Part shown: positions 16,733 to 25,297 of the stretch, one piece after another
Layout: each line of letters starts with the position of its first letter
Position numbering within the stretch: position 1 is the first letter of the stretch
DNA from: Ruminococcus sp.
GTDB lineage: Bacteria; Bacillota; Clostridia; Oscillospirales; Ruminococcaceae
DNA: 64,000 bases
Direction: 5' to 3'
NCBI GenBank assembly: GCA_017529875.1
Contig: JAFXNC010000027.1
Location: forward strand, 18,112-82,111
The notes under the pieces: generated by a model
The model's database searches: none
The model's input: only the letters and a program-made list of their open reading frames with translations
Told to the model about the DNA's origin: nothing
Translations under genes and position numbers: made by a program

Positions 16733-18636
16733 CACCAATCGTCATAGAATTTCTTTCGCTGCTTTTTGGCAGGCGGCTGTTTTCGTACAACAGGCGTTTC
16801 GGATTCTTTGCTCGCTTTGAACTTCTTGCCTATTGCATCAAAGTCAGGAGAAAGAGCTTTCGCAGCCGCCTGTGCGTAGTTTCGACAGTCAAGAGCCTCG
16901 TTTCTCTCGTGTCCCGGTATTTTTTCCCACACCCACGGATTTTTTCTGCCTGATTTATACACAAGCCTCTCTGAGAGCAGCCCCTTGAAGAATGCGGGAC
17001 CGTAATCATCCCGCAGCGGGAAGTGACAATACTTGCCTCCGGGCGTTTGCACCCGCAGATTGTCGAATATGAGTTGCTTTCCGGCATCAACGCCGATCTC
17101 ATATACCCACGTTTGCCCTATAGCTTTGCCCTTGACTACGATTTTCTGCTTTTTCGGCGCTGTGGTGTACGGAATGCCGTCACCGCCGCGACCTTTTATC
17201 GCAAATACCTTTTTTCCAAGCCGATCTCGGCAGCGTTGCCGAACATCTTGCGTAAAATGGCCGCCCTCGTCAACGAACGTGCAGGATATTTTCAGCCCTC
17301 GTCCGTTCTGGAACTTGTAAACGTGATCTATCACTTGATCGAGCCGTTCCCACGTTTCATCGAGGTCAGGCCGTCCCATAATAATGCCCTTGGCAATGCC
17401 CCAGGACTCCCAGAAATGCCCGAAGCCGACCACTTCATACTCCAAGCGGTCATCTTGCGTATCAACCCCGCAGGTCAGGCACAAAACGCCGTCCGGCAGT
17501 TCTGCCGGGTATTGTTCCCGGCGAGCCATAACGCTGTCCTCGTCCTCGAGATCGCCTCTATCTTCCCACAGCAAGCCGAAGCGGGTATTATACACAACCT
17601 GCATTTTCCGGCTGTTGCCGATTGCTTTAAGATATTGCAGTATGGTCGATTTCCAGCTCGCCCACGGAGATACCCACGATGAAAGCCAGAACGACCTTGT
17701 GCCGTGCTGCTCGTAGGCGTCGGGGTTTTCGGCGACCCATTTTGACGGCTGTCTTTTGATTTCATCCTCTGTTGATGTCGCCCCGCACTCGGGGCAGATG
17801 TAGTAGATGTTGAATACCTTGTAGGTTTTGTCGTTTCCGACAACGGTTTCCTCTTTATCAAAGCGGATGTTCTCAAACGTGATCTCGCTGTACTTTCCGC
17901 AGTGAGGGCAGCGTGTTTTCCACCGTTCCTTGGTACCGTCCGCATACGCTGTCTCAATGGCGCTGGCGCCTTTGATAGTCGGGGTTGATACCTCAACCGA
18001 TTTGGCGTTATAGAACGTGATCTGTCGGGCTGTGGCAAGTTCCCACGGGTCGCCCTCGTTTCCTGCCGACGTTGCCCAGCGGTCACGCTCGTCACCGAAA
18101 ATGTATCTTATAGGCTTTGAAGCCAGTGCGTGAGCCTCGGTGGAGCCGCACATCGTTAAAATACCGCCCGGATAAGCTTTTTGTAGAATAGTGTTTGCGC
18201 TGTCCCGGCTTTTTGGATCAGACACCTTGCTCTTAAGACATTTGGTGTCTCTGATCATAGGAGCAATTCTTAATTTCGAGTATTCTTTGGCATCAATGGT
18301 TGTGGGCTGTATAAAAAGTATCGAGCCGGGGTCTTGGTCGATGATATATCCGATCAGATTGTTGATACACTCTGATTTGCCGACCTGTGAAGATGCCACA
18401 ATGACTATGTGGCGGACTTTCGGATCGTTAAATGAATCCATAGGCTCTTTGAGATACGGCGTTCTTGACGTTCTCCAGGAGCCGACCTCGGCGGAGCTTT
18501 CGGGCGACAGTTTTCTTTTTCTGTCCGCCCACTCCGATACGGTGAGCTTTTCGGGAGGCTTGAAGCCGGATATAGCGGGTGCAATAGCCCTGTTCAGCTT
18601 TTCGGCTGCTATGGCTTGCAGCTCACTCTTGGTCAT
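16732..18636 (-). CDS. Terminase large subunit, GpA family
   Basis: Packaging motor and nuclease, 634 residues, like lambda gpA. The ATPase shows a Walker A variant A-S-S-Q-V-G-K-S at 81-88 and Walker B I-F-G-D-E at 179-183. A zinc ribbon (C-P-H-C and C-P-E-C) sits between ATPase and nuclease domains. The nuclease begins at C-G-V-D-T-Q-D-D. A gpA-type terminase implies cos-type packaging. It overlaps the small subunit gene by 14 bases. Confidence 0.95.
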   Translation of the reverse strand: MTKSELQAIAAEKLNRAIAPAISGFKPPEKLTVSEWADRKRKLSPESSAEVGSWRTSRTPYLKEPMDSFNDPKVRHIVIVASSQVGKSECINNLIGYIIDQDPGSILFIQPTTIDAKEYSKLRIAPMIRDTKCLKSKVSDPKSRDSANTILQKAYPGGILTMCGSTEAHALASKPIRYIFGDERDRWATSAGNEGDPWELATARQITFYNAKSVEVSTPTIKGASAIETAYADGTKERWKTRCPHCGKYSEITFENIRFDKEETVVGNDKTYKVFNIYYICPECGATSTEDEIKRQPSKWVAENPDAYEQHGTRSFWLSSWVSPWASWKSTILQYLKAIGNSRKMQVVYNTRFGLLWEDRGDLEDEDSVMARREQYPAELPDGVLCLTCGVDTQDDRLEYEVVGFGHFWESWGIAKGIIMGRPDLDETWERLDQVIDHVYKFQNGRGLKISCTFVDEGGHFTQDVRQRCRDRLGKKVFAIKGRGGDGIPYTTAPKKQKIVVKGKAIGQTWVYEIGVDAGKQLIFDNLRVQTPGGKYCHFPLRDDYGPAFFKGLLSERLVYKSGRKNPWVWEKIPGHERNEALDCRNYAQAAAKALSPDFDAIGKKFKASKESETPVVRKQPPAKKQRKKFYDDW

Positions 18637-19246
18637 CCGTTGTGCTTGCGAGAGCCTCAGACTTTATCCTCTCTCGCACCCTTTCTTCATACTTAGCAGG
18701 ATCATACTTGTACTGCGAGAGTTCTTCCATGACCTTATAGACCTCGCTGCGTATGATCTCTGCCGTGTCCGCTGCGTCCTTGGCGTTTACCACCGCAACG
18801 GCTAATCTGCCGGGGAGAGCGAGCAATGCACCACGCACGGCGAATACAAGATCGGCGGTCATATCCGCAACATCTGTTGACCTGTGCATCTGTCCTGTCC
18901 GCTCGCTCGCTTCAAGCGTTGCTATCTGCGCCTTTGCTTTTTTCAGCTTCGCCTCATACTTTCTCCTATCACGTTCAATGTTGGCGCTCTCGCCGTCTTT
19001 CTCGTCAGTTCTTTCCTCGATCATCGTGATATAATCTCTGATGTTGTCGGAAAGATTGTAGAGCGAGCCGCAGGGAGTGTTCTGCTTGTTGAGTGTGCCT
19101 TGACTTGTGAGCTGCCCCACCCACTGATTGGATTTACCGATGATCGAGCAGATGTCAGCCGTTTTCACATAGATAGGCGTACCCGCTTGCAGCACATATA
19201 CTGCGCCGTCCTTGATTTCTGCAATAGGTTTCTGCTTTGATGCCAT
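18623..19246 (-). CDS. Terminase small subunit, Nu1-like
   Basis: DNA-recognition subunit of the terminase, 207 residues. The N-terminal part holds a winged-helix-like HTH (V-K-T-A-D-I-C-S-I-I-G-K-S). Residues 85-125 form a charged coiled coil, as in Nu1 proteins. An AAAGGAG site precedes the ATG. It is the first gene after the 345-base gap that probably carries the cos/packaging site. Confidence 0.85.
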   Translation of the reverse strand: MASKQKPIAEIKDGAVYVLQAGTPIYVKTADICSIIGKSNQWVGQLTSQGTLNKQNTPCGSLYNLSDNIRDYITMIEERTDEKDGESANIERDRRKYEAKLKKAKAQIATLEASERTGQMHRSTDVADMTADLVFAVRGALLALPGRLAVAVVNAKDAADTAEIIRSEVYKVMEELSQYKYDPAKYEERVRERIKSEALASTTDDQE

Positions 19247-19591
19247 TCGAGTTATGCTCCTTTCTCGTCTGACTATGGTCTGACTTGCGGTATCGCCCCG
19301 CTTGTCAGCGTACAGCGAGAAACCTTTCGGTTGAGCCGGGACTCCCGCCGTTCCCTCTCGCTTTTTGGCTCAAATTCCCTCCTCAATTGGCAGGCTTTGT
19401 ATTAAAATTTTCACCATATTTCAATTAAAGTTTCATATTTTCGGATTGGTAACTATGCGAAATTCGGGGTTGGCAAGCCCGCAATGAAATCCAACCCCGT
19501 CACAGTACCTTGACGAAAATCAAAAGTTCAAAAAATGGTGGAAAAAATTTGTAGGTTTTATATCTGCGGGCTTGATGAAAGATATATGTGA
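19247..19591. other. Gap upstream of terminase; candidate cos/packaging and promoter region
   Basis: No convincing gene lies here. It holds two inverted repeats: CGGGGTTGG at 19465-19473 with CCAACCCCG at 19491-19499, and AGCGAGA at 19314-19320 with TCTCGCT at 19356-19362. A repeated GTCTGAC occurs near 19267 and 19278. A weak minus-strand promoter TTGAAA-17-TACAAA lies at 19396-19424. AT-rich flanks and the place next to a gpA/Nu1 terminase suggest cosN/cosB, but this is inference. Confidence 0.45.
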
Positions 19592-20110
19592 TCAGAGTTT
19601 CGTGAGTATCTCGGCTCTGCTGTAGTGTTTACCCTGTGACATCATAAGTAAGAAGTCCTCTTTGGAGAAGTCGGATAGTCTGAATACTTCTTCCGGCTTC
19701 ATACCCAGCTGCTTACTGATCTCGTCGACTGTCTTTCCTTCGTTCATCAGTCTCTTTACGATTGCCTTCATAGGTTCGAGCAGATGCGTTCCTCTTGCTC
19801 GGTTGTGAGTGACTGTGCCGTAGATGTCCTCGGACTCTTCCTTGTGATCGACTATCACTATCGGAACTTTGCCGTCGAGCATAGACCTTAAAGGCTCCTC
19901 GCCCGATACTGTCCACCTGTGGAAGCCGTCTATGATAGTCAGGTCTGGCCTCACCACGATAGGCAGCGTCCAGCCGTTGGTCATTATCGACTGCGTGAGC
20001 AGCTTTAAGTTTTCCTTGCTTACCTTGTTCGGGTTGTAGTCGTTCGGCTTCAGCTTGTCGTGTTCTACCCATTGGAGCGTGCTCAATGGAGCAGACAGCT
20101 TTTTATCCAT
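19592..20110 (-). CDS. ParB-like nuclease-fold protein, IbrB-like
   Basis: Protein of 172 residues with a ParB/sulfiredoxin-fold domain (L-K-P-N-D-Y-N-P-N, then I-I-D-G-F-H-R-W). It continues with the T-H-N-R-A-R-G and K-Q-L-G-M-K-P-E-E-V segments seen in IbrB proteins. IbrB is always found with an IbrA reductase-like partner, here the gene directly upstream with an eight-base overlap. The start at 20110 follows GGAGGTGA. The biochemical role of IbrB is not established. It is distinct from the 436-residue ParB at 32408. Confidence 0.8.
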   Translation of the reverse strand: MDKKLSAPLSTLQWVEHDKLKPNDYNPNKVSKENLKLLTQSIMTNGWTLPIVVRPDLTIIDGFHRWTVSGEEPLRSMLDGKVPIVIVDHKEESEDIYGTVTHNRARGTHLLEPMKAIVKRLMNEGKTVDEISKQLGMKPEEVFRLSDFSKEDFLLMMSQGKHYSRAEILTKL

Positions 20111-21257
20111 TGCTCTCACCTCCTTTGCGGAAGTGTTTGCAATGCTCGGCAAATGCTGTGAATACGTCCTGATATACTGCTCGCAAGGTGCGGAGCTTTG
20201 GATCGCCTGCGATAAGTGCCTCATGCATCTTGCGGTAGTCCTTGGGTCTTGCCATACCGTCCAGCTTAATCAGCGCCTTGCGGTACTGATCGGCAACGTG
20301 CTTCTGATGTTCCGTATGGAAATACTTACTCGGACTCTTTATCAGCATATCAATGAGGGCTGCTTTGTGGTCTTTTTGCTCTTGACCCTCCGCTTTCTTC
20401 CTGCTCTTGGTGCTGCGTCCGAACATCTCGCTATCCCAGTACAGAGCTGCAAGGTAAGCGTTCGGCTCCCTGCGTATCACTCGCTCCATAAGGTCGGGAT
20501 AGTATTCATTCATTCGCACAAGGCAGGAGGCTGTGTCAGATGAAAAGAACTGTGACACTCTCAGCTGCCGCTTGCTTATGCCCGCTTGCCACATATACAG
20601 ATATATGGACGGGATCTCGACCTTCTGCTCCCGGAGGAACAGCCATACGTCAGAATCTTTCCAATCATATATCGGAAAGATCATTCGCTTACCTGTCAGC
20701 CCTTTCTTGCCGACATTGGCAGCGGCCATATACTGCAAGCGCTGTATCGACTCCGCAGCCCTCACTCCGGTAATCATAATGCCGTCCTTGGTAACTCTCG
20801 GGAGGAATGATTGGTAGTTGTCCACCCTCGGCTTCAGCTGCGGATCTGACCTTATGGCAAAAGGAGGAGGCTTTCGCACCCACACTTTCTGTTTCGTGCT
20901 GTCCCAGCAGATGAATGACTCATCTGCCGTAAGTTGATTGAAGCAGTTGTAATGCCGAACCTCAAGGCAATACCAACGGAATTCGGCGCCGGATATAAGG
21001 AACTTTTTGCGCCATGCCTTGACGATCTCTTCGATGCAGGGGAAGATCGCTTCCTCGTCTATGAATATCACTACAAGCTGTGATGAATCTATCTCTTTGC
21101 GTTGGATAAGATCATATACGATCTTCGCAACGCACAAGCTGTCTTTCCCTCCCGAGAAAGACATATACACCCGCAGGCCGTTCGAGAACACGTTTTTGAT
21201 CCGTGTCTTTGCAGCCTCGACAACATCAATGTTCGACAAGATATGTTTTACAGCCAC
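20103..21257 (-). CDS. PP-loop PAPS-reductase-like protein, IbrA/DUF3440-like
   Basis: Protein of 384 residues of the adenine nucleotide alpha hydrolase superfamily. The PP-loop S-F-S-G-G-K-D-S lies at 33-40, and a G-V-R-A-A-E-S motif near residue 165 is typical of PAPS reductases. The R-W-Y-C-L-E-V-R-H-Y-N-C-F-N-Q segment and the C-terminal P-K-D-Y-R-K-M-H fit the IbrA/DUF3440 type. Relatives activate a substrate with ATP for sulfur or amide chemistry. The substrate here is unknown. It is coupled to ParB-like genes on both sides. Confidence 0.85.
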   Translation of the reverse strand: MAVKHILSNIDVVEAAKTRIKNVFSNGLRVYMSFSGGKDSLCVAKIVYDLIQRKEIDSSQLVVIFIDEEAIFPCIEEIVKAWRKKFLISGAEFRWYCLEVRHYNCFNQLTADESFICWDSTKQKVWVRKPPPFAIRSDPQLKPRVDNYQSFLPRVTKDGIMITGVRAAESIQRLQYMAAANVGKKGLTGKRMIFPIYDWKDSDVWLFLREQKVEIPSIYLYMWQAGISKRQLRVSQFFSSDTASCLVRMNEYYPDLMERVIRREPNAYLAALYWDSEMFGRSTKSRKKAEGQEQKDHKAALIDMLIKSPSKYFHTEHQKHVADQYRKALIKLDGMARPKDYRKMHEALIAGDPKLRTLRAVYQDVFTAFAEHCKHFRKGGESNG

Positions 21258-21844
21258 ATCTTTTCACCGCATTTCGGGCAGATAACGTACTTTCGTGTGT
21301 CGATCTCGACCTCTCTGCCTCCGCTGTCGGCCTCCGGTGGTGCGGTCTGAATAGGTGCTGGGCTTACCGCAGGAGCTTCCGCAGCTCTGATGATAGGCTC
21401 CTTGTCCTCATCATCGAGCATCCCATACTCCATTAGGGTCTCCGTTGTTTCCTCGTCGTTCATGATAAGCGAATTCAGCAGCTCGTCGCTGTAGCCGGGA
21501 ATGTCAAAGTCCCCGTCAAGCTCGGCTATGAATTCATCGAAAACAGAAAGATCGTCAGTCCCCAGGCTGAATATCCTGTTGTCTGACAACATAAGTTTCT
21601 TCTTATCGTTTGAGGAAAGCCCGGTCTTTACAAGGCAGTCCACCTTGTCCCACTCCAGGGCGAGAGCGGCAGCGTAAAGCCCATTGCCGATGAGTATCTC
21701 GTTGTTCTCATCGACCACGATAGGCTTGATCTGTCCGTTCTTCACCAAAGAGCGCTTGTATTCCTCGATCTGCTCCGGCGGGTGCATTCTCACATTCCTC
21801 TTTGCCGGGTGCAGATCTGACAGCTTTATTGATACGATTTTCAT
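21248..21844 (-). CDS. Second ParB-like protein with C-terminal CxxC
   Basis: Protein of 198 residues with a ParB-like domain over about 1-95 (L-H-P-A-K-R-N-V-R, P-I-V-V-D-E-N-N-E-I-L-I-G-N-G). An acidic middle and a Pro/Ala linker follow. The protein ends in C-P-K-C-G-E-K-M-W-L, half of a zinc ribbon. Catalytic ParB domains usually have G-H-x-R at the G-N-G-L-Y position, so a changed active site is possible. It overlaps both neighbouring PP-loop genes and so forms a second ParB/PP-loop pair. Confidence 0.8.
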   Translation of the reverse strand: MKIVSIKLSDLHPAKRNVRMHPPEQIEEYKRSLVKNGQIKPIVVDENNEILIGNGLYAAALALEWDKVDCLVKTGLSSNDKKKLMLSDNRIFSLGTDDLSVFDEFIAELDGDFDIPGYSDELLNSLIMNDEETTETLMEYGMLDDEDKEPIIRAAEAPAVSPAPIQTAPPEADSGGREVEIDTRKYVICPKCGEKMWL

Positions 21845-22626
21845 TTGTTCTCACCCCCTCCCTCAAGGAAGAGGCGGGCGCTCTCTATCTTTTCGGCCGC
21901 ACCCTCGACAATAGATCTGTCAATGTCGTATATCTCCTGCCAGCCGTTCTCGATGCTCTGCGTGTATTGTCTTGCAGGCCAGGGGTGAGTACCGCACAGA
22001 TAGCCGTTTTTCCAATCATAGATCGGCGGTAACGGCAGCCCTTTGTATATGATAAATGCAAGGATATCCTCGTGCCTCCAATCCGCAAGCGGGCTGTAGA
22101 ACGTATATCCTTTCGCATCTGTGTAATAGTTATTTCCTCTGCCGACGTGATTTCCGTCAGCTCTACGTCTGCCCAGCAGCATTACATCGATCTGATGTGC
22201 TTTGTAATACTGCCTTTGGGCTTTGTGCTGCACGATGTCGAACCACCTTGCAGCAAGCGCATTGGTCTGCGGGAAAAGCATATTCGGGTGCTTTACAAGC
22301 CAGTCAAGGTTGATCCCGGTGTTGATGATCTCGCATTTATCAGGCTTGTTCTCATTTATCCATTTCAGAAAAGCCGGATATTCGAGATCACATATCCCAA
22401 TCATACAATCCTCGATCTTTGCCTGCTTACACAAGGCTCCGAGAACGATGCTGTCTTTTCCGCCACTCCACGCATAAGCAGCCTTTTGCCCTTTGGTGAA
22501 TGCCTTGATCTCGGCTACGGTGCGCTTGGTCAAAGCATTGATATCTTTCTCCGGCACGGTCTCTTTTATCGTTTCAAGAGCCTTGATCCAGTCGCTGTTG
22601 GCTATGGACTGTTTTCTTCCAAGCAT
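21841..22626 (-). CDS. Second PP-loop PAPS-reductase-like protein
   Basis: Protein of 261 residues with PP-loop A-W-S-G-G-K-D-S at 52-59. Later motifs L-L-G-R-R-R-A-D-G-N and P-L-A-D-W-R-H-E-D-I-L match phosphoadenylyl-sulfate reductase relatives such as CysH and DndC. The catalytic E-C-G-I-H of CysH is not present, so simple sulfate assimilation is unlikely. It starts in a TGATG junction with the symporter stop and overlaps the next ParB-like gene by ATGA. Confidence 0.85.
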   Translation of the reverse strand: MLGRKQSIANSDWIKALETIKETVPEKDINALTKRTVAEIKAFTKGQKAAYAWSGGKDSIVLGALCKQAKIEDCMIGICDLEYPAFLKWINENKPDKCEIINTGINLDWLVKHPNMLFPQTNALAARWFDIVQHKAQRQYYKAHQIDVMLLGRRRADGNHVGRGNNYYTDAKGYTFYSPLADWRHEDILAFIIYKGLPLPPIYDWKNGYLCGTHPWPARQYTQSIENGWQEIYDIDRSIVEGAAEKIESARLFLEGGGENK

Positions 22627-23996
22627 CAGGCCTCAGCTCCTTTCTTTGGATAAAGGAGAGCCACAAGCCCGCTTGTTAAAACAGTCACAAGGCTGCCGAC
22701 AGTCTTGTAAACAGCTATGCCGTTAATGTTGCCGTAAGCAAATATCGGCATACCGATCAACAGTGCTGCTATGATACCGAAGAACACGCCGTTTGCTGAA
22801 AGCTTCTTATTCATCAATGTGAGCGCCGTCGGCAGGAGTGTCGATGCTCTCAACGTGCAATAGAAAAGGAACAAGGTTGTAACAGTCATTCCGGGAATGT
22901 TCGCTACAGCTATTCCGAGCACAAGAAGAACGAGCATACTGATCTTTGCGCCCTTGACACCGCACTTGTAGTCGCTCGTGAGCGAAGCCACAGCGCATAG
23001 ATTACTGTCAATAGTCGAAAGCAAGCCCGATACTACCATAAACAGGAACGGCAGCATTACCCATTTCGGGAACAGATGACCTATCAGTTCAAAGTTTACA
23101 AGCCCGGTGTCAGTAGCTTTATAGCCTGATCCTGCTGCTATGTAGCCGAGAATACCCATAGACAGAGGCACTATTGCAAAGAGCAGGGCACCAAGCAGGA
23201 ATGATTTCCCGATTTTGCCCTTGCGGATTGTGAAAGCCCGCTGCCAAAAGCACTGATCTCCGAACGGTCCGGCTATAAGACCGATTGCGGTAGGAATGCC
23301 GAAAGAAATCATTACGGAAACTCCGTTGCTGTCGAACAAGCTGCCGAACTTTCCGCTTTCGCCGCTCAATCCGTTGATAAGATTTGTAACACCGTTATCC
23401 ATTGAGAGTGCCCACGGCACAAACACGGCGCAGGCTGCAAGCATTAAGATCATCTGCATTGCATCTGTAAGCACCGAGGCTTTGATGCCGGAAAACTGCG
23501 AATACGAGAAAGCGATAACTGCAAGTATGATCGTCAGCGGGAATAATGGTATTCCTGTGATGACCGACAGTATCTTACCGCCTGCCAGGAGCTGAACGCC
23601 CGTTGACAGAATAGATAGTAATGAGAGCTGTCCGAGATACACCTTACGGACTTTCTCTGATTTGTAGGTTGTTGCCATAAAGTCGGATAAGGTGATGCCC
23701 TCCGGCATCCTCTGCCTGATCCGCTTTGCAAATGGAATGAAGAATATAAGGCACAGAACGTTCGGCACCAAGAACCAAAACAGTCCGGGTATGCCGCTGC
23801 TGTATGCCTTTTCTGCTGATGTGAACAATGCAGGCGCCCATATCCAAGTAGCTGCAATGCTCATAGCTGATTGCCACGTTCCGAGGTTTCTGTCGGCAAC
23901 GTGAAAATCGTTGGCGTTTCTGCTCTTATGTGAGAACATTATTGTAACGCCGATCATTAAGACCGCATACACGATCATAACGATAATACCATACAT
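22626..23996 (-). CDS. Sodium/solute symporter (SSS family) carried by the phage
   Basis: Integral membrane protein of 456 residues with about 13 hydrophobic segments, the SSS/PutP layout. Residues F-H-V-A-D-R-N-L-G-T-W in the first loop and L-L-S-T-I-D-S-N in the eighth core helix match the family's conserved loop and sodium-site region. The substrate cannot be told from sequence. It is the first gene of an overlapping five-gene cassette with two PP-loop/ParB pairs and has its own leader with promoter and terminator hairpin. A GGAGG site precedes the ATG. A full transporter inside a phage structural-gene block is unusual. Confidence 0.9.
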   Translation of the reverse strand: MYGIIVMIVYAVLMIGVTIMFSHKSRNANDFHVADRNLGTWQSAMSIAATWIWAPALFTSAEKAYSSGIPGLFWFLVPNVLCLIFFIPFAKRIRQRMPEGITLSDFMATTYKSEKVRKVYLGQLSLLSILSTGVQLLAGGKILSVITGIPLFPLTIILAVIAFSYSQFSGIKASVLTDAMQMILMLAACAVFVPWALSMDNGVTNLINGLSGESGKFGSLFDSNGVSVMISFGIPTAIGLIAGPFGDQCFWQRAFTIRKGKIGKSFLLGALLFAIVPLSMGILGYIAAGSGYKATDTGLVNFELIGHLFPKWVMLPFLFMVVSGLLSTIDSNLCAVASLTSDYKCGVKGAKISMLVLLVLGIAVANIPGMTVTTLFLFYCTLRASTLLPTALTLMNKKLSANGVFFGIIAALLIGMPIFAYGNINGIAVYKTVGSLVTVLTSGLVALLYPKKGAEA

Positions 23997-24102
23997 TTGG
24001 TACTTCCTCCTTTTCGTTTAGTCCGCTGGCGAAGCGAACTCCAAGTAGCTGCAATGCAAGGAGCAACATTGCAATACGGTTTGAGCTATCCTCCTTTCTG
24101 CA

Positions 24103-24130
24103 TAAAAATACCGCCCGGGGTACCGAGCGG
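24103..24130 (-). terminator. Intrinsic terminator/attenuator in symporter leader
   Basis: On the minus strand CCGCTCGG and CCGGGCGG pair over an eight-base stem (one G-T pair) with a TACC loop and are followed by TATTTTTA. It sits between the promoter at 24158-24163 and the symporter start at 23996. It can end early transcription from the right or act as an attenuator of the cassette. Confidence 0.65.
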
Positions 24131-24157
24131 CGCTATATGTTAGAATTCTATGTATAC

Positions 24158-24163
24158 AGTATA
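24158..24163 (-). promoter_or_regulatory. Extended -10 promoter of the symporter cassette
   Basis: TATACT preceded by TG-T gives an extended -10 on the minus strand. No good -35 is seen at the right distance. It lies just after the stop of the late-regulator-like gene and about 160 bases before the symporter start. Confidence 0.5.
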
Positions 24164-24182
24164 ACACATATCATCGGGACAT

Positions 24183-24590
24183 TTAGGACAACTTTTCAGA
24201 TTTTTTAAGAAATCTGTAACAGGCCTTTTTCACGCTGTCCTCTGTGTTCTGTCCTCCAATCTTTCGGGCGACCTGTATCCATGACAGCAAATCTACGAAT
24301 CGATACGCCAAAATCAGCCTTATTTGCGGATCCTCTACGGTGTCAATGAACGTTTCGAGGTTTCTTGTTTCAGCTTCGTACTGCGCCCTCTCCTTTCTGA
24401 TCCTATCACACAAATCAAGTATAATCGGCGTGATATTTTCGATAGCGTTTCCGGGAGATGTGCTGTGCGGCATTCCGCTCATATCCATTCCGCCCGGCTG
24501 CAGCTTTGCTTCGAGCCTTGCCAGCTTCTCGGTATCACGCTCAATGAGCTTTTTGAGATAATACAGTTTGCTCATATCCTTTAATGTCAT
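24183..24590 (-). CDS. Late transcription regulator, ArpU/sigma-region-4-like
   Basis: Protein of 135 residues. The N-terminal half is a charged coiled coil. The C-terminal half has a sigma-70 region 4-like pattern (I-L-A-Y-R-F-V-D-L-L-S-W-I-Q-V-A-R-K-I, then V-K-K-A-C-Y-R-F-L). Such ArpU/RinA-type proteins switch on late genes in Firmicute phages and lie just before terminase. Here the symporter cassette separates it from terminase. Control of the late operon is inferred from this position. Confidence 0.75.
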   Translation of the reverse strand: MTLKDMSKLYYLKKLIERDTEKLARLEAKLQPGGMDMSGMPHSTSPGNAIENITPIILDLCDRIRKERAQYEAETRNLETFIDTVEDPQIRLILAYRFVDLLSWIQVARKIGGQNTEDSVKKACYRFLKKSEKLS

Positions 24591-24614
24591 TTTTATTTCC
24601 CTCGCTTTTCCTGT

Positions 24615-25295
24615 TTATGTGATCCAAAGCTGCTCCGGCAGCTCGCTGATGAGCCTGTCAAACTCTTTCCAATCTCGGCTCCACTCCTGCTCGCCCTGCG
24701 CTTTATCGTAGGCCTGTTCTATAGCCTTGATCTGCGTTATGATAGAGGTGTTCCGCTCCCGCAGGACATCAATAGTAGCCTTGAGCGCTTCGTATTTCAT
24801 TTCGATGTTATGGAAGGCAAGGATCATTCCAAGTATCTGCCCGATCTGAGAGAGCATCTCCGCTTTCGTGAGCCGCATTACTCGCTTGCCCGCCTCTGTA
24901 GCCGCCAGCTCCTGTTCATAGGAACAGAGACTATAGTAATCTTCTTCGTAACCGTCATAGCCTATGACATTAAAGCGATTTCCGATCAGAGCGACAGAAA
25001 AATCGTTCCACGTTCGTTCCGGATCATCAACAGCATACCCAAACTGATCTGTTATCTGCTCCCACAGCTGATAGGATTCGGCCTCGAGCGAACCGAACAA
25101 CATCTTGAACTCCCACGCTTCCTCTTCATTACCGTCAAGGGCGTCAACGAGAGTGTCATCGTCTGCAAAAGCCCAGTGGATCTCGGAGCAGGCTTCCTGC
25201 ATATCTTCAAGCCTATTTGTAATATCCTCGTAGGAGAGGCCGGATAGTGCCGGCCTCTTGTATCTGAGGTTTCTGCTGATCTCTGCCTTTGTCAT
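24615..25295 (-). CDS. Phage protein of unknown function
   Basis: Protein of 226 residues, acidic and largely helical, with many Trp and Tyr residues and no signal or membrane segment. I recognise no domain. It starts three bases before the stop of the preceding small gene region ends at 25298 and has only a weak ribosome binding site, which suggests coupling. Neighbours are early accessory genes and the late regulator. Confidence 0.65.
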   Translation of the reverse strand: MTKAEISRNLRYKRPALSGLSYEDITNRLEDMQEACSEIHWAFADDDTLVDALDGNEEEAWEFKMLFGSLEAESYQLWEQITDQFGYAVDDPERTWNDFSVALIGNRFNVIGYDGYEEDYYSLCSYEQELAATEAGKRVMRLTKAEMLSQIGQILGMILAFHNIEMKYEALKATIDVLRERNTSIITQIKAIEQAYDKAQGEQEWSRDWKEFDRLISELPEQLWIT

Positions 25296-25297
25296 TG

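Noticed and set aside
19300..19375. TTG-started frame of 22 codons after GGAGGG in the terminase gap
   Set aside because: Too short, poor start spacing and it lies in a region full of inverted repeats. More likely part of the packaging site.
20103..22626. PP-loop genes considered as host cysteine biosynthesis (cysH)
   Set aside because: They lack the E-C-G-I-H motif, lie inside the phage operon and are paired with ParB-like genes.
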